Below, in pieces: positions 41,626 through 51,327 of a stretch of 64,000 bases of DNA. Within the stretch, counting starts at the first letter, position 1. The number at the start of each line of letters is the position of its first letter. A model generated the notes under the pieces. It was given only the letters and a program-made list of their open reading frames with translations, had not been told where the DNA came from and did not search any database. The position numbers and the translations under genes were made by a program. The stretch comes from Gemmata massiliana (GTDB lineage: Bacteria > Planctomycetota > Planctomycetia > Gemmatales > Gemmataceae): positions 198,268 to 262,267 of the forward strand of contig HG799470.1 in NCBI GenBank assembly GCA_000531095.1, written 5' to 3'.

Positions 41626-42207
41626 ATGACCGCCAAACCGCCCGCCGCGCCGCGCCCGTTCCGCTTCACGCGCGAGCAGTATTACCGGCTCGGGGAACTC
41701 GGGTTCTTCGCCGACACGCGCGTCGAGCGGATTCGCGGAGAGATCATCGAAATGAGTCCGATCAACTGGCCGCACGTGGTCGGCTGTCGGAAGACGGCGC
41801 TGGCACTGGAGCGAGTGTTCGCAGGGGCCGCTTGGGTGTCGCGTAACGAGCAGCCGCTCGCGCTGGCCGAGAGCGACCCGCAACCGGACGTGATGGTCGT
41901 GGCCGGCCGGTTCGAGGACTACACCGACCACCCGACAACCGCGCTGCTCGTGGTGGAAGTGGCCGACGCGACGCTGTCGCGCGATACCACGGAGAAGGCG
42001 GAACTCTACGCCGAAGCGGGGATTCCGGACTACTGGGTGTTGGACGTCGAACACAGTCAGTTGCTCGTCTTCCGCGACCCGCAACCGCTTCCGGCCGGAT
42101 TGGGCGCGACCGCGTACCGCACGCGCCAGACTCTGGCTTCTACCGACCGCGTGTCGCCGCTTGCGGCGCCGGGGGCGTCCATTCTGGTGAGCGAACTGCT
42201 TCCGTGA
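41626..42207 (+). CDS. Uma2-family (DUF820) restriction-endonuclease-like protein
   Basis: 193 aa from the ATG at 41626, preceded by TGGAGGAGACGTGCC. PD-(D/E)XK-like fold: VERIRGEIIEMSPINWPH at the start, QPDVMVVAGRF with the catalytic Asp (about residue 85), ALLVVEVADATLS with the Glu (about 105), and KAELYAEAGIPDYWVLD. The family is hugely expanded in cyanobacteria and planctomycetes and its role is unknown, though a nuclease activity is inferred from the fold. Confidence 0.9.
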   Translation: MTAKPPAAPRPFRFTREQYYRLGELGFFADTRVERIRGEIIEMSPINWPHVVGCRKTALALERVFAGAAWVSRNEQPLALAESDPQPDVMVVAGRFEDYTDHPTTALLVVEVADATLSRDTTEKAELYAEAGIPDYWVLDVEHSQLLVFRDPQPLPAGLGATAYRTRQTLASTDRVSPLAAPGASILVSELLP

Positions 42208-42300
42208 TTGGCCCGTTTTCGTGCTTTGCGCCGCGATGAACCCGAGCCCGTGTGGGTTTCTGGGCGACTCCAAGTGACGTAAACGTTCAGATGTGTGTCG

Positions 42301-42558
42301 TTAGCGGCGTAATGTGGTTGTCGACTCAGCAGGTGGATTCCCCAGCCCTTGCGATTCGGGGAGTGCGGACGCTTCCCCGAACCAGAATTCCCGATACTTC
42401 CTATTCGCCTCTTTCTCTTCTGGGGTGTTGTCCGAGCCGTATTGCAGATAGCCCAGCCAGCTGCGCCTGCCCGCAACCTCCCCCTTTGTGGACGTACACC
42501 CGAAACCAGTGAGCAGCAAGAGGGTGGCGAAACCCACCCGGGTTTTTCGGGAGATCAT
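42301..42558 (-). CDS. Small putative lipoprotein
   Basis: 85 aa from the ATG at 42558. Basic start MISRKTRVG, hydrophobic stretch ATLLLLTGFG then C, a weak lipobox. The mature part (SWLGYLQYGSDNTPEEKEA, KYREFWFGE) is short and charged. No family recognised. Confidence 0.55.
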   Translation of the reverse strand: MISRKTRVGFATLLLLTGFGCTSTKGEVAGRRSWLGYLQYGSDNTPEEKEANRKYREFWFGEASALPESQGLGNPPAESTTTLRR

Positions 42559-42666
42559 TTCGCTATCCTCGTTTGGGCGCGAGAGTAGCGGCAACCCGGT
42601 CCGTGTCAATAGAGGTTAAGAAGCTGCAACGACACGACTACAAAGGGCAGGGTGGCGAACTCTTGT

Positions 42667-42722
42667 GACATAGAATTTAAATTTATTATTTCTTGATGTT
42701 TTTAAATATTTATTGTTTGTTT
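42667..42722. other. Second AT-rich island
   Basis: Strongly AT-rich run (for example AATTTAAATTTATTATTTC and TTTTTAAATATTTATTG) in otherwise GC-rich DNA, 27 bp upstream of the small cysteine-containing gene. It may contain that gene's promoter or mark imported DNA. Confidence 0.6.
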
Positions 42723-42748
42723 GTACTAGGCGCGGTGATGACGATCCA

Positions 42749-43090
42749 ATGCCAATTAGATGCCCACAGCACGGCGAACAGGGTTACTGGGCTTTCGCCT
42801 GCCGGGACATAGTGATTGCCGTCGCCGGCAGCGGGCCTTCGCTCGACGTGGTTTGGTATGAATGTACACTGGATGGTAAGCCAGCTTGGGCCTCCCTGCT
42901 GTGTTCCGGGTGCATCGCGAAGCATCATCTTCCGGCCTCGCCAGCCAGCATGGATGATCCGTGGTTTTCCGAGCTTTCCAACGAAACCGCCAACCTTCTT
43001 GCAACGCCAATCTGCATGAAGTGCTTTGAAGAGTGGCGCAAGGCGGCTGGTGTATCGGTGACTGGCAATTACCCAGGCATCCCTTCGTAG
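42749..43090 (+). CDS. Hypothetical cysteine-containing protein
   Basis: 113 aa from the ATG at 42749 (MPIRCPQHGEQGYWAFACRD). Three Cys groups: CPQH...C at the N-terminus, CSGC in the middle (about residue 60) and ICMKCFEEW near the C-terminus, suggesting two or more zinc sites. No signal peptide. GC content is lower than average. Followed 46 bp later by the very Cys-rich ORF, with which it may be co-transcribed. Confidence 0.6.
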   Translation: MPIRCPQHGEQGYWAFACRDIVIAVAGSGPSLDVVWYECTLDGKPAWASLLCSGCIAKHHLPASPASMDDPWFSELSNETANLLATPICMKCFEEWRKAAGVSVTGNYPGIPS

Positions 43091-43118
43091 TTCGCCGGAT
43101 GTGCATTTGGGGTAAACC

Positions 43119-43343
43119 ATGCTCGAAGAGGACGCAATGTGCCATCGTTACGAAGAGCAAGCAGCGACTTGCGACGATTGCGGTTGCTGCGACGAGTGCT
43201 GTTCCTGTCCCGAATGCCACGAGTGCGGTAAGCGTGCCGAGAGCGTCTGCAAGCAGTGCGGCCGTTGCGATGACTGTGACCACGCGGACGACTGCGATCA
43301 CTCGGACTGGTACGAGGAGGTTGACGAAGAGGACGCTGATTGA
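43119..43343 (+). CDS. Very cysteine-rich small protein
   Basis: 74 aa (or 68 from the ATG at 43137) with 15 Cys, in the core CDDCGCCDECCSCPECHECG and CKQCGRCDDCDHADDCDH, ending in an acidic tail. The dense CxxC pattern with several His suggests binding of multiple zinc ions, metallothionein-like or a zinc-ribbon array. The 3' end overlaps the convergent GNAT gene by 46 bp. I recognise no family. Confidence 0.6.
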   Translation: MLEEDAMCHRYEEQAATCDDCGCCDECCSCPECHECGKRAESVCKQCGRCDDCDHADDCDHSDWYEEVDEEDAD

Positions 43344-43843
43344 AGGCCGCTCGGCAGGTCGCCAGAATCCGGCGCTAATCGCAGTTCCATGAACACCGCG
43401 CCCGGAACGGGATTGTCGCAGTAGGGCGGTATCTCCTCGAAGCCGAGCGCTCTGTAGAGGGCAACAGCTTTGCCCATGATCGGGGCAATGGTGTCCAGTC
43501 GGATGCGACGCTGGCCGAGTCGCTTGGCTTCTTGGATGATTCGTTCCGCGAGCGCGCGGCCCACTCCTTCCTTTCGGAACGGCGAGCGGACATAGAGCCG
43601 CTTCATCTCACCCGTATCGCCTTCCAACGGCCTCAAGGCCACGACTCCTGCGGGCTGGCCGTCGACTTCGGCCAACAGGATGCAGCCCGTCGGCGGCGCG
43701 TATTTGCCGGGGAGCCCGGCCAGTTCCTCGGCAAAGTTCTGAAACCCGAGATCGATCCCCAGCGCGTCGACGTACTCCTGAAACAGCACGCGGACTGTCT
43801 GTAATTCTTGGGGCGTGGTGGGTTGAAGGATCGTCAGGTTCAT
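43298..43843 (-). CDS. GNAT-family N-acetyltransferase
   Basis: 181 aa from the ATG at 43843 (MNLTILQPTTPQE). The acetyl-CoA-binding motif lies in MKRLYVRSPFRKEGVGRAL (about residues 91-109), with the R-x-x-G-x-G/A loop, followed by LDTIAPIMGKAVALYRALGF as in ribosomal-protein or small-molecule acetyltransferases. The substrate cannot be told. Its 3' end overlaps the cysteine-rich ORF on the other strand. The C-terminal Ser-rich tail is unusual. Confidence 0.85.
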   Translation of the reverse strand: MNLTILQPTTPQELQTVRVLFQEYVDALGIDLGFQNFAEELAGLPGKYAPPTGCILLAEVDGQPAGVVALRPLEGDTGEMKRLYVRSPFRKEGVGRALAERIIQEAKRLGQRRIRLDTIAPIMGKAVALYRALGFEEIPPYCDNPVPGAVFMELRLAPDSGDLPSGLQSASSSSTSSYQSE

Positions 43844-43922
43844 ACGGCACGGCTCCGTGCGTTCGGTCTCGGCTTCTCGCCGTCGCAATTTGGGTTGATC
43901 GTATCACACGTCCCAAAATGCC

Positions 43923-43953
43923 GAACCCCGCGACACTGCGTGCCGCGGGGTTC
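43923..43953 (-). terminator. Hairpin terminator for the Gly/Tyr-rich gene
   Basis: Stem GAACCCCGCG (43923-43932) with CGCGGGGTTC (43944-43953), 11-nt loop, just past the stop of the minus-strand gene at 43979. Short T-rich stretch follows on the minus strand only weakly. Confidence 0.65.
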
Positions 43954-43978
43954 GTGGTGCTTCTCTTCGACAAGCGTC

Positions 43979-44662
43979 TTACTTCTCGCCGTAAGCTTTG
44001 TACTTGTAGGGCGAGGTTGTGGTCTTCGGCTTGAAGGAGACCGGCAGGTCCGCGGACGGATTAGCCGGCGGGTTCATTTGCGGGTCCGCCTTCGGCAGCG
44101 GAACCGGGTTTGCGGGACCGCCGTCATACGGGAACGTGCCGTCGCCGGCGGTGGGAGCGGGAACGGGCTGAGACACCGGCCGGGAGCCGATCCCGCCGAG
44201 ATTTACCGCCGTGGCATCGTTCGAGTTGCCGCTGATGCCGATGTAGAAACCGCCGCCGTAGTAGGTCGGGTAGTACGTCGGATAGTAATAGTTGGAGTAA
44301 TACACCCGCGGCGTGTAGTAGTAGGCCGGGCGGTACCCGCCATAGTACCCACCGTAGTAACCGCGGTAGCCCCCGTAATATCCGCCGTAGCCTCCGCGAT
44401 AACCGTACCCGCCATAGTACCCGTAGCCACCACGGTAGCCGTAGTGCCCGTGATACCCGTGCCCGCCGTAGTACCGGTACCCGCGGGCCAGCTCGGTGTC
44501 TTCGGTGGCGGCTTGCTGGGCGGTGCCTTTGCCCCCGAGCGTCATCGTTGTGCCGGTCGAACCGGCCAGTTGGCGCGTGTCACGGTCGTCGGCGCCGGCC
44601 GCGCCGGTTGCTGCCAGCACCGCACCGAGCGCGAGTGCCGGTTTCCAAGTGGTCCAGGTCAT
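43979..44662 (-). CDS. Secreted Gly/Tyr-rich low-complexity protein
   Basis: 227 aa with a signal peptide (about residues 1-24, ending GAAGA). The central part (about 60-135) is built of GYYGGY/GYRGGY-type repeats, then a Tyr-rich stretch (YYYTPRVYYSNYYYPTYY), then a Pro-rich tail ending KYKAYGEK. No enzyme motif. Gly/Tyr-rich exported proteins can form adhesive or structural layers; a cell-surface or matrix role is inferred only from composition. Has its own terminator. Confidence 0.75.
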   Translation of the reverse strand: MTWTTWKPALALGAVLAATGAAGADDRDTRQLAGSTGTTMTLGGKGTAQQAATEDTELARGYRYYGGHGYHGHYGYRGGYGYYGGYGYRGGYGGYYGGYRGYYGGYYGGYRPAYYYTPRVYYSNYYYPTYYPTYYGGGFYIGISGNSNDATAVNLGGIGSRPVSQPVPAPTAGDGTFPYDGGPANPVPLPKADPQMNPPANPSADLPVSFKPKTTTSPYKYKAYGEK

Positions 44663-44906
44663 CGTTCCTTACCCTCCTCCACCTGTCGGAATGGCATGAG
44701 TTCCGCTGGTGCCATCTGCTCCGATTGTAGGCGACTCGCGCGCCGGACAAAAGCGCAACAGGGGCGAAAACGCTCAAGAGTGCGGCCAACGCAAATCATC
44801 ACCCTCGCGTTAGCGCTTTGAGATCGGGTACACTCAATGGCGCGGCTCGCCCGCGCTTCGGGGAACGGGCCGCACGTCTTTCGCACCTCGCAGGAAGTGG
44901 TGTTCC

Positions 44907-46262
44907 ATGAGCAAGTCCTTTCGCGCTCTGGGCCTGGTGGGGCTGTTCTTTGTCGGCGCGTGGTACTCCGGTGGGGGCGCGCGAACGCTCCCCATTGACG
45001 GCAGCTCCGAACTGGTGGCCGCGCCGCTCGCTTACGGGAACCTCTGCGTGTACTTCGTGTACGGCCCCGATGCCGTCTCTGGTGCAAAAGTGCTGACGCT
45101 CCAAGAAGCGCTCGAACGCGAACTGGCGGTCGTTCACGAAACGGGTACCGTGAACACGCTCGCGGTGGAGAACCGGTCGCCCGATTACGAACTATTCATT
45201 CAGTCCGGTGACATCGTGAAGGGCGGGCGGCAGGATCGCGTGGCCGCGGTGGACATGCTCGTTCCGCCGGGATCGGGGAACGTGCCGCTCCCGGCGCACT
45301 GCGTCGAACAGGGGCGGTGGACCGGGCGCGGGGCCGAGGACGCGAAGGTGTTCAAGAACTCGAATGCGTTCGCCGCGGGGAAGGAGTTGAAGTACGCGAA
45401 CGCGAGCGGCCAGCAGTCCGCGGTGTGGCAAACGGTGAGTGAGAATCAGAGCAAGTTGCGCGCGAATGTCGCCGCGAACGTGACGGAAAACGCATCGCCC
45501 TCCAGCTTCCAACTCACGCTCGAAGCTCCGGCGGTGAAATCGAAGGTCGCCGAGTACGAAGTAGCTCTCAAGGCTGCTGGAAGCGCACGCGGAGACATCG
45601 TGGGGGTGGTGTTCGTGGTGAACGGGCAGATTACCGGGGCCGAGGTGTACGGATCGAACACGCTGTTCCGGAAAGCGTGGCCGAAACTCTTGAGCGCGGC
45701 CGCGGTCGAGGCCGTGGCAGAGCGCGCGGGGCAAGCGACCAATCAGCCGCCGACCGCTCGCGCAATCGAGCACTTCCTCGCTCGTGGTGGGGAATCGGAG
45801 CCGGTGGGCATCCGCAGTTCGGTGAACGAGAACGCATCGAGGGGGCACGGACCGGCGTCGGTGATGTACGGGAACGTGGTGAGTCTAGCATCTCAAAGAG
45901 AGTTGTATTCCTCTAGGAACGCAGCCACGTCGGTGAATCTTCAAACAGAAGGACGCTCACCAGTCGCTCAGGCTGAGGGGCAATTGGTGCAAACGGATGG
46001 TCTTCCCGTGGCCGGGGTTACCTTCGACCCTGTGGGACTGCCGAATTCAGACGGCACAGCGCAACCCCGGGGCACAGATAACGAGCGCGCTTCGGGGAGG
46101 GTACAAACGAACCGACCGAACTTGCAGCCCGCACCTCCTCTCAATGCCGACGGGAACCGGTTGAGTAGCAGTCGCGCGGAGAACCGGTCGACGCTGATGG
46201 TCGAGTCGCGCGACCCCGCACGCCAGAACGCGGTCATCCACCGGAGCTACATCAAGAAGTGA
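44907..46262 (+). CDS. ARPP-1 (DUF6569)-type secreted protein with disordered tail
   Basis: 451 aa with a signal peptide (about residues 1-25). Residues about 30-290 match the ARPP-1/DUF6569 pattern: YGNLCVYFVYGPD, LTLQEALERELAVV, ETGTVNTLAVENRS, FIQSGDIVKGGRQDR and PAHCVEQGRW, a strongly conserved core of unknown function. The remainder (about 300-451) is Asn/Ser/Gln-rich and looks disordered. The start is supported by the AGGAAGTGG stretch upstream. The stop overlaps a possible GTG start of the next gene. Confidence 0.82.
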   Translation: MSKSFRALGLVGLFFVGAWYSGGGARTLPIDGSSELVAAPLAYGNLCVYFVYGPDAVSGAKVLTLQEALERELAVVHETGTVNTLAVENRSPDYELFIQSGDIVKGGRQDRVAAVDMLVPPGSGNVPLPAHCVEQGRWTGRGAEDAKVFKNSNAFAAGKELKYANASGQQSAVWQTVSENQSKLRANVAANVTENASPSSFQLTLEAPAVKSKVAEYEVALKAAGSARGDIVGVVFVVNGQITGAEVYGSNTLFRKAWPKLLSAAAVEAVAERAGQATNQPPTARAIEHFLARGGESEPVGIRSSVNENASRGHGPASVMYGNVVSLASQRELYSSRNAATSVNLQTEGRSPVAQAEGQLVQTDGLPVAGVTFDPVGLPNSDGTAQPRGTDNERASGRVQTNRPNLQPAPPLNADGNRLSSSRAENRSTLMVESRDPARQNAVIHRSYIKK

Positions 46263-46300
46263 GCGAGACCGGCGCGCGGGGCGGAACTACACTGCCTGAC

Positions 46301-46903
46301 ATGCTCACACCCGCCACAACCGCGCTGCTCGTCGTGGACGCGCAGCAGGGGTTTACCGATCTTTGCCCGGCGGAACTGCCGGTTCCCGGTGGCTCCGCGA
46401 TCGTGCCGCACGTGAACGCGCTGCTCGCACTGCCGTTCGCCCGCGTCGACGCGACCCAGGACTGGCACCCGCCCGACCACCGCTCGTTTCTCGGCCAAGC
46501 GGACAACATTTACCCGCCGCACTGCGTCATGAACACGCCCGGCGCGGAGTTCCTTCCTGGTTTGCACGCGGACCGCTTCAGCGCGATCTGGCGCAAGGGC
46601 TACGACCGCGACTTTGAAGCCTACGCGGTCACCGCGCAGCACCCCGGGCTGGGTGCGTTCCTGTCTGCATCTGGCATCAAAGCGATTGTCGTGTGTGGGA
46701 TTGCGACGAACATCTGCTGCTTCTTCGCCGCACGCGATCTTCGGCGCGCGGGTTTCGATGTGTGGCTCGTGGAGGACGCTAGCGCCGGCATCGACGTGCC
46801 TGCGGCGGGGTTGTTCCAGTCGAAGGCCAAAGAAGAAGGCTTGGCGCTCGGCATCCGATACTGCCCGGTCGCGGACGTCACGAGCGCGATGAGTGGGAAC
46901 TAA
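46301..46903 (+). CDS. pncA: Nicotinamidase (isochorismatase-fold amidohydrolase)
   Basis: 200 aa from the ATG at 46301; a GTG at 46259 overlapping the previous stop is an alternative. Catalytic triad: D13 in VVDAQQGF, K99 in WRKGYD, and C139 in GIATNICC. Metal ligands D54 and H56 with YPPHCV (H74) match nicotinamidases rather than isochorismatases. It converts nicotinamide to nicotinate for NAD salvage in the cytoplasm. Its 3' end nearly touches the convergent Nudix gene. Confidence 0.86.
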   Translation: MLTPATTALLVVDAQQGFTDLCPAELPVPGGSAIVPHVNALLALPFARVDATQDWHPPDHRSFLGQADNIYPPHCVMNTPGAEFLPGLHADRFSAIWRKGYDRDFEAYAVTAQHPGLGAFLSASGIKAIVVCGIATNICCFFAARDLRRAGFDVWLVEDASAGIDVPAAGLFQSKAKEEGLALGIRYCPVADVTSAMSGN

Positions 46904-47361
46904 TCCGGCTTCCGGTCGGCGAGCCGTGCCCGCACGCGACCGAGCAGCACGGCGTGGTCGAATGCGAGTTGGGGGGGGGCGTCGAGCGGGAACCACCCCA
47001 CTGCGCTCGCGTCGTCGGCCGCGACCGGCTTGAGCGAATCTGGGTCAACTTGCGCCAAATACACCACGCTTACCGTCCAGCCGCGTGGGTCGCGTCCCGG
47101 ATCGCCGGCTGTGTACAGTTGTTCCAAATCGGCGATCGTGATTCCCGTCTCTTCCGCCAATTCGCGCCGGGCGGCGTCCCCGGGTCGCTCGTTCTCGTCG
47201 ACGAAACCTCCTGGGAACGCCCAACTTCCGGCGAACGGGTCTTTTTTGCGCTGGATCAAAAGGACGCGCGGTCGGGCCTCGCGGGTCACAATGGCCACGT
47301 CCACAGTCAAGGCCGGTCGGGGGTATTCGTAAGTGTGCTTCTGACCGCCACTCGTGGACAT
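46900..47361 (-). CDS. Nudix hydrolase (ADP-ribose/NAD-related type)
   Basis: 153 aa from the ATG at 47361, chosen because GGGAGGG lies eight bases upstream; an ATG seven codons earlier is possible. The Nudix box is complete: GGFVDENERPGDAARREL then AEETGI (about residues 49-72). The N-terminal PALTVDVAIVTREARPRVLL and the internal FAGSWAFPGGF resemble ADP-ribose pyrophosphatase/NrtR-like Nudix domains. It would hydrolyse a nucleoside-diphosphate-linked compound. It is convergent with the nicotinamidase gene, so a shared NAD-metabolism theme is possible but unproven. Confidence 0.88.
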   Translation of the reverse strand: MSTSGGQKHTYEYPRPALTVDVAIVTREARPRVLLIQRKKDPFAGSWAFPGGFVDENERPGDAARRELAEETGITIADLEQLYTAGDPGRDPRGWTVSVVYLAQVDPDSLKPVAADDASAVGWFPLDAPPQLAFDHAVLLGRVRARLADRKPD

Positions 47362-47612
47362 TTCAAGCTCCCTCCCGGCCATGATGTTGCGCCGACATTC
47401 GCGCACCACCTTGAGTAACTTAGCCACTCCCCCGGCCCCTGCCAACAGCGCGAAATTTGAGCCCCCTGGTACAATTGACTGTGCTTCCTGGGGGAGATTC
47501 GGAAGTACGCAAGATTATGAGCCAAACCCCAAGTGAACCGCGACACAGGCGCACCATCTGGCTCGCCCCGAACCTCGTTCGGCCCGCGGATAAGCGTAAG
47601 GAGAGGTGATTT

Positions 47613-48425
47613 GTGCAGTTACAGCAATCCGTGCCGGTGAAGACGCCGGCGCAGAAGGTCGTCGTGTGGGAAGCGTTCGACGCGACCGACCCGATGACCA
47701 AAGCGGCGTCGCAACTTTATGAACAGACGCTGGCGGCGGACGAACGGATTCCGTGGATGTGGATCGAGCAGTCGGTTCAGGACCGTACCAAGAGCAAACC
47801 GCGGCCGAGCGGGTGGAGCCGGCACCTTCTCCTTGCGGCTCCCGAGGGGCGACAAGACGACCCGGAGGCACTGGCCGGGTACGTGTACGGGGCCCTGCTT
47901 CCGGGATACGGTGGTTACCTGTGTTACGTCGGCGTCGCGGAATGGGCGCGGCGCATGGGCGTCGGGGGGCGCCTGTACGAGCAGTTCTTCAAAGTGCTCC
48001 GCGTGGACGCGGGGGAGTTGGGCGAACCGCTCCCGTTCGTGATCTGGGAGAGCCACCGACCGGACCCGCTCGCGCCCGCCGCCGACTGGGAGAACTGGAC
48101 GGCCCGCACGCGCCTGTTCGACCGCGTGGGCGGGTTGTGGGTGGACGGCGTGGACTTCCTCTCGCCGAACTTCGCGGCTGACGAAGAGGACGACGACGTT
48201 CCGCCGGTGCCGCTCCAGTTGTTCGTGAAGCCGCTCGATTCGCCGGAATCGGTGTTCACGCCGGAGCGCTTGCGCGAAGTGGTGGGCGGGCTACACGAGC
48301 GCGTGTACCACAACCTGCCGGGCAGTGTGCTCTACGACAGCACCCTCCCAGTTGGATGTGAACCGCGACTGCGCCCGGCTCGCGTTGCGGGCGCGCAGAA
48401 GAGCGAGCGGGGCGAGCTGGTGTAA
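47613..48425 (+). CDS. GNAT-like acetyltransferase
   Basis: 270 aa from a GTG at 47613 preceded by AAGGAGAGG. A GNAT-like core lies at about residues 70-140: LAGYVYGALLPGYGGYLCY and YVGVAEWARRMGVGGRLYEQ, with the acetyl-CoA pyrophosphate loop R-x-x-G-V-G-G. The C-terminal half is atypical, with an acidic DEEDDD stretch. The substrate is unknown. Confidence 0.75.
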   Translation: MQLQQSVPVKTPAQKVVVWEAFDATDPMTKAASQLYEQTLAADERIPWMWIEQSVQDRTKSKPRPSGWSRHLLLAAPEGRQDDPEALAGYVYGALLPGYGGYLCYVGVAEWARRMGVGGRLYEQFFKVLRVDAGELGEPLPFVIWESHRPDPLAPAADWENWTARTRLFDRVGGLWVDGVDFLSPNFAADEEDDDVPPVPLQLFVKPLDSPESVFTPERLREVVGGLHERVYHNLPGSVLYDSTLPVGCEPRLRPARVAGAQKSERGELV

Positions 48426-49144
48426 ATGACGAGCGATCGGTGCAACCTCTGTGTGGGTCACGGCGCGGGGCCGCCTCGTGCGAACGTGGACCGGTCGAGC
48501 TCATGAGTGCAGTGATAGCCTCCAATACAGAAGCATTTTTGACAGGATTAACAGGATCGACAGGATTCCAAAGGCAATGTTGCATTTGGTCCTGATCCGG
48601 TTAATTCTGTCAAAAATGCTTCTTGCGTTTGCCCCTCGCAACCAACTCACCCGAGCCCCGAGTGACGAACAGGAAGAGCCTCTCGCGGGTGGCACTCCCG
48701 CTTTCGCACATTAAGCGCCCCTGCGACGGGGTACTCCGCGTTGGTCGGTGCCGGTTTCGCCGAACGTGATTTTAGTTCCCCAATCTCAATTGCGTGGCGT
48801 CCCACGTATCACGGTTCCGGGGCGAACGTGATTAGACGTCGCGCGGCGGGCTATTTTGTCTATTGATTGTATTTGAATTGCCCTTCAATGGATCGATCGC
48901 CTGGAACGCGCACTAGCGTTTCACGACGGGCCGGGCGCCGCGGATCGTGACCGCGCGCCCGCCCGACGTGCGTAACGTGGGGCCGCGGAGGTTCTCGCCC
49001 TCCTCTCACGGGGCGCCCCGTTTCACTCTCACCCGTTAACCGGTTCATCGGCAGCGCCGAGCCGGCGCCTCGACCGACCCGACGGGGCCGGTGGAGTTAT
49101 TTCGTACCCGTCGCGGCCGCGCGGCCCTCTCAGCACGTGTGCCC
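48426..49144. other. Intergenic stretch with a repeat element
   Basis: 719 bp without a convincing gene. It contains the inverted repeat at 48529-48623; the rest holds no clear feature. The GC-rich 100 bp before 49145 presumably include the chemoreceptor promoter, but no consensus is evident. Confidence 0.6.
48529..48623. repeat. Inverted repeat with GACAGGATTAACAGGAT core
   Basis: Left arm AGAAGCATTTTTGACAG then GATTAACAGGATC; right arm GATCCGGTTAATTCTGTC then AAAAATGCTTCT, complementary with a few mismatches. The GACAGGATT/AACAGGAT direct repeats inside are of a type seen scattered through planctomycete and related genomes (recollection, not searched). Confidence 0.8.
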
Positions 49145-51154
49145 ATGAACTGGTTTCGTAATCGGACCGTGACGACCAAGATGCTGTTGGGGTACGCACT
49201 GGTCTGCGCCATTGTCGCGGGGTGCGGGGTGCTCGGGTACCGCGGACTGGCGAACTCGCGGGAGGGGATGCGGGTTCTGTACGAGGACTACACGACCGCG
49301 GGGACCGACCTGGCCAAAACGTCGATCCACCTGGCCCGGTACCGGAACAACATGGTCGCCGCGTCGAACGCGAAAGACCTCCAGGCCATCGACCGGATTT
49401 TCAGCGATCAAAAAGATATTCGTGATCAAATTACGGCGAACTTAGATACCTACGCGGGGACGGCGATGCGCGTGTCCCGGAGCGGGCGCGACGAGCGCAA
49501 GGATCTGGACACGGTCCGCACCGCCGTGAAAGAGTACATCGCGGCCGCCGGTGTAACGGCCCACGCGCTGCGGGCGCACCTGGGCGCAACCGCCCCCGGC
49601 GAGCGGGACGAGTGGAAACAGAAGACCGCCCAAGCTCTGGCCGCGGCCGGGGGGAAGTTCGACGCGGTTACGGCCGCGCTCGAGGAACTCATCAAGACCG
49701 TTACGGCCGTGGCGAAGGACGTCAACGAGGACGGGAACGCGACCGCGGCCGCGGCCCAGATGACCCTCGCGGGCGGGACCGGGGCGACGGTGGTCCTGAG
49801 TATGCTCGTCGGGGTGACGATCGCGCGCTCGATCACCGGTCCCCTCGGGCGCACCGTCGTGGTCCTTGAAGGTGTGGCGAAGGGCGATCTCACCAAGCGC
49901 GCCGACGCGGACTCGCAAGACGAGGTCGGCCGAATGGCCGTCGCACTGAACGCGGCAATCACCGCACTGGTGGCCGCCAAAGAAGCCGAGCGCCAGCAAG
50001 TCGAGAAGGACCGCCAGCGCGCCGAGCGCGAGGCCGCCGAAACGCGCGAGCGCACCGAGCGCGAGGCCGCGGCCACCCGTGTCCAGGCCGAGCACGAGCG
50101 GGTCCAGGCCATCGAGTTGCAGCAGAAGATGAACACCGTGGTGGCCACGGTCAACGCGCTGGCCGCGGGCGACTTCACCCAGAGCGTGCCCGATCTGGGC
50201 ACCGACTCGGTCGGGCAGATGGCCGGTTCGCTGAACAAGGCGATCGTGTCGGTCCGGACGGCGCTGGAGGGCGTGCGCGAGGTGTCCGAGCAACTCGCCG
50301 ACGCCTCGAGTCAACTGTCCGCGGTCAGCGAAGAGATCTCCACCGGCGCACAGGAGCAGGCCTCGAGCCTCGAAGAAACCGCGAGCACCCTCGAAGAGAT
50401 CACCGCCACCGTGCGCCAGAACTCCGACAGCGCCCAGCAAGCCCGCCAGCTCGCGAGCAACTCGAAGGACACCGCGGAGCGCGGGGGCCAGGTGGTGGGT
50501 AACGCGGTCGAGGCGATGAGCGCGATCAATCAGTCGTCGAGGAAGATCGCGGACATCATCACGACGATCGACGAGATCGCGTTCCAGACCAACCTGCTCG
50601 CCCTCAACGCCGCAGTGGAGGCGGCCCGAGCCGGCGAGCAGGGCCGCGGGTTCGCCGTGGTCGCAAGCGAAGTCCGAAACCTGGCCCAACGTTCGGCCAC
50701 GTCCGCGAAGGAAATTAAGTCACTGATCGAGGACTCGGTGAAGAAGGTGGACGCGGGCACCGAACTGGTGAACCAATCCGGCTCGACCCTCGGCGAGATC
50801 GTGACCAGTGTGAAGCGCGTGACGGACATCATCACCGAGATCGCGGCCGCGGGTAAGGAGCAGTCGGTGGGCATCGAGCAGGTCAACAAGGCCGTCTCGC
50901 AAATGGACTCCGTGACCCAGCGCAACGCTTCGCAGACCGAAGAAATGTCCGCGACGGCCCAAACCCTCACGGACCAGGCGGCCCAACTCCGCGACCTCGT
51001 CGCCCGGTTCACACTCAGTGAGAGCGGGGGTTCCGCCCAGAAAGTGGCGCGCACCAAACCCCGCTCCGCGTTGGCCCGGGCACAGAAGAGCGGGCGCCCA
51101 CGCGAACTGGACCGGGTCGGTTCGGGCGGTCACAACGGGTTCGCCGAATTCTGA
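49145..51154 (+). CDS. Methyl-accepting chemotaxis protein
   Basis: 669 aa from the ATG at 49145. TM1 at about residues 12-34, a periplasmic four-helix-bundle sensor (about 35-190), TM2 near 200-222, then HAMP (about 223-275). A long Glu/Arg coiled segment ([19 protein letters not shown]) follows, with a second HAMP-like unit and the cytoplasmic signalling hairpin, whose tip [20 protein letters not shown] binds CheA/CheW. The C-terminus is basic and lacks an NWETF-type tether. No che genes are nearby, so it works with a kinase encoded elsewhere. Confidence 0.93.
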   Translation: MNWFRNRTVTTKMLLGYALVCAIVAGCGVLGYRGLANSREGMRVLYEDYTTAGTDLAKTSIHLARYRNNMVAASNAKDLQAIDRIFSDQKDIRDQITANLDTYAGTAMRVSRSGRDERKDLDTVRTAVKEYIAAAGVTAHALRAHLGATAPGERDEWKQKTAQALAAAGGKFDAVTAALEELIKTVTAVAKDVNEDGNATAAAAQMTLAGGTGATVVLSMLVGVTIARSITGPLGRTVVVLEGVAKGDLTKRADADSQDEVGRMAVALNAAITALVAAKEAERQQVEKDRQRAEREAAETRERTEREAAATRVQAEHERVQAIELQQKMNTVVATVNALAAGDFTQSVPDLGTDSVGQMAGSLNKAIVSVRTALEGVREVSEQLADASSQLSAVSEEISTGAQEQASSLEETASTLEEITATVRQNSDSAQQARQLASNSKDTAERGGQVVGNAVEAMSAINQSSRKIADIITTIDEIAFQTNLLALNAAVEAARAGEQGRGFAVVASEVRNLAQRSATSAKEIKSLIEDSVKKVDAGTELVNQSGSTLGEIVTSVKRVTDIITEIAAAGKEQSVGIEQVNKAVSQMDSVTQRNASQTEEMSATAQTLTDQAAQLRDLVARFTLSESGGSAQKVARTKPRSALARAQKSGRPRELDRVGSGGHNGFAEF

Positions 51155-51327
51155 TTTTCGGGCCACGGGGCCGAGTGCGATGCGCCGCCCGTCGGGCGCG
51201 GCCGTTCTCCACTGCGCTCACGATAAGCTTTTAATGTGCATCCACTTGCAGTTCGCTCGATCGCGTGCCAAGGTCTCTCAAGTGAGACTCAAGTTGACCA
51301 GTTCGTGAGCACAAACGGGAGCAACGC

